Part shown: positions 6,341-7,510 of the stretch, piece by piece
How positions within the stretch are numbered: the first letter of the stretch is position 1
Layout of the letters: each line of letters opens with the position of its first letter
Source of the DNA: an uncultured Clostridia bacterium
GTDB taxonomy: Bacteria > Bacillota > Clostridia > Christensenellales > UBA1242
Direction of reading: 5' to 3'
DNA length: 7,510 nt
Assembly (NCBI GenBank): GCA_946612575.1
Contig: CAMOEU010000030.1
Span: 1-7,510, forward strand
Position numbers and translations under genes: made by a program
The notes under the pieces: model-generated
The model's database searches: none
What the model was told of the DNA's origin: nothing
Seen by the model: the letters and a program-made list of their open reading frames with translations, nothing else

Positions 6341-6351
6341 GGGAGGAGAAG

Positions 6352-7510
6352 ATGCAAAGTTTAGTTTTGATGTCTTCTGCCGTCGTATCAGTTTTGGTTG
6401 GCATTGCATGTGCCATTTTGGGAATTGTTTTAGGATTTCTAATTTATAAAATTTATAGTTCTAAGAAAATTGAAAAAAACAAATCGAATGCTATCAAAAT
6501 TATTGAAGATGCGTATGCAGAAGCAAAGACAATAAAAAAAGAAGCAATTATCGAGAGTAAAGAACAAACTCAAAAACTTAAAGATGAAGTTGAAGAAGAA
6601 GTTAAAAACCGCAGAAATGAGGCTTTGAAACTTGAAGAAAGACTCAATCAAAAAGAAGAGTTTTTGGAAAAGAAAGAACTTGCTGTCGATAAGAAAAGTG
6701 AACAACTTGATGAAGAAAGAAAGGGTGTCGCTGCACTTAAAGAAAATTTGCAAAAGAGCATTGATCAACAAGAAGAAATCAAGGGACAAATTTTGGAACA
6801 ACTTGAAAAAACTTCTGGACTTTCAAAGCAAGAAGCAAAAGATTTGCTTATCGCAAATATGAGAGCAGATGCTCAAAAGGAAGCCGCTTCTATTGTTAAA
6901 CAAATCGAAGATGAGGCAAAGGAAGAAGGCGAGAAAAAGGCTCGTTGGATTGTTGGACAAGCAATTCAAAGATGTGCAACAGAAACAACAAGCGAAATGA
7001 CTGTATCAGTAATTGCACTTCCAAATGACGAAATGAAAGGAAGAATTATTGGTAGAGAAGGAAGAAACATCAGAGCAATTGAAGCTGCGACTGGAGTTGA
7101 ACTTATTGTTGATGACACACCAGAAACAATCACTGTTTCAGGTTTTGACCCAATAAGAAGAGAAGTTGCAAGAAGATCAATCGAGAAGTTGATTTCAGAC
7201 GGAAGAATTCATCCTACTCGTATTGAAGAAATTGTCGAAAAGATGCAAAGAGAAGTTGATAAGGTTTGCAAAGAAGCTGGCGAAGAAGCACTCAACGAAG
7301 TTGGTATTTTCAATATGAATCCAGAACTTGTTAAGGTGTTTGGAAAACTTAAATACAGAACAAGTTATGGTCAAAATGTTTTGAAACACTCTGTTGAGAC
7401 TTCAATTCTTGCAGGACTTTTGGCTGCAGAGCTTGGTGCAAATGTCAAGATTGCAAAAAGAGGCGGGCTTTTGCATGATATCGGCAAAGCACTTGATCAC
7501 GAACAAGAAG
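6352..7510 (+). CDS. rny: Ribonuclease Y, 5' part (runs off the window)
   Basis: The first 386 codons of RNase Y, the membrane-anchored endoribonuclease that starts mRNA decay in many Firmicutes. Residues 7-32 form a membrane anchor. A long charged coiled coil follows (about 40-200, rich in Glu, Lys and Gln). Then come a KH RNA-binding domain with KGRIIGREGRNIRAIE (229-244) and the beginning of the HD domain, with His346 in VLKHSVET and the metal-binding pair His375-Asp376 in LLHDIGKA. The family is usually about 520 residues, so roughly 130 residues, including the rest of the HD domain, lie beyond the window. The start is set by GGGGAGGAG (6340-6348) just before the ATG at 6352 and by the anchor directly after it. 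It follows clpX, beyond a terminator and an unusual leader, rather than sitting by recA/cinA as in many relatives. Confidence 0.97.
   Translation, partial: MQSLVLMSSAVVSVLVGIACAILGIVLGFLIYKIYSSKKIEKNKSNAIKIIEDAYAEAKTIKKEAIIESKEQTQKLKDEVEEEVKNRRNEALKLEERLNQKEEFLEKKELAVDKKSEQLDEERKGVAALKENLQKSIDQQEEIKGQILEQLEKTSGLSKQEAKDLLIANMRADAQKEAASIVKQIEDEAKEEGEKKARWIVGQAIQRCATETTSEMTVSVIALPNDEMKGRIIGREGRNIRAIEAATGVELIVDDTPETITVSGFDPIRREVARRSIEKLISDGRIHPTRIEEIVEKMQREVDKVCKEAGEEALNEVGIFNMNPELVKVFGKLKYRTSYGQNVLKHSVETSILAGLLAAELGANVKIAKRGGLLHDIGKALDHEQE

Overview
The window comes from a low-GC, AT-rich bacterial chromosome. It is most likely an endospore-forming member of the Clostridia or a related Firmicutes lineage. 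The evidence is a SpoIVB-type sporulation protease, a tig-clpP-clpX operon, an RNase Y gene, strong AGGAGG-type ribosome binding sites, AGA-dominated arginine codons and TAG/TAA stops. I cannot place it to genus.

Layout from left to right. (1) Positions 1-61 hold a near-consensus promoter whose predicted start lies almost on the first ATG. (2) Positions 62-694 (+) encode a YgjP/DUF45-type zinc metallopeptidase. (3) Positions 723-1883 (+) encode SpoIVB. (4) A long hairpin at 1898-1933 separates spoIVB from a convergent, stand-alone tyrosine recombinase on the minus strand (1938-2975). (5) A 123-base divergent region (2976-3098) carries one promoter for the recombinase and one for tig. (6) tig, clpP and clpX follow on the plus strand with 9-14 base gaps. 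(7) A 104-base gap holds a terminator and an overlapping second hairpin. (8) rny (RNase Y) starts at 6352 and runs off the right edge after 386 codons.

tig-clpP-clpX is a protein quality-control unit: trigger factor folds nascent chains, and ClpX unfolds substrates and feeds them to the ClpP peptidase. RNase Y starts mRNA decay from the membrane. SpoIVB is the forespore protease that signals to the mother cell to activate pro-sigma-K. The recombinase has all the catalytic residues and could be a housekeeping Xer enzyme rather than a mobile-element integrase, since no other mobile-element gene is visible.

Three regulatory observations stand out. First, the metallopeptidase and the recombinase have the same promoter architecture (TTGAAA, 17 bases, TGTTATAAT) placed so that their mRNAs would be leaderless or nearly so. 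The tig, clpP, clpX and rny genes all have clear Shine-Dalgarno sites. Second, the clpX-rny gap holds three complementary segments that form two mutually exclusive hairpins, one of them just before the RNase Y ribosome binding site. Third, the hairpin beside the recombinase gene has an 11-6-11 core geometry like that of Xer recombination sites, though it may simply be a shared terminator. I found no CRISPR array, rRNA, tRNA, insertion sequence or clearly new multi-gene system.
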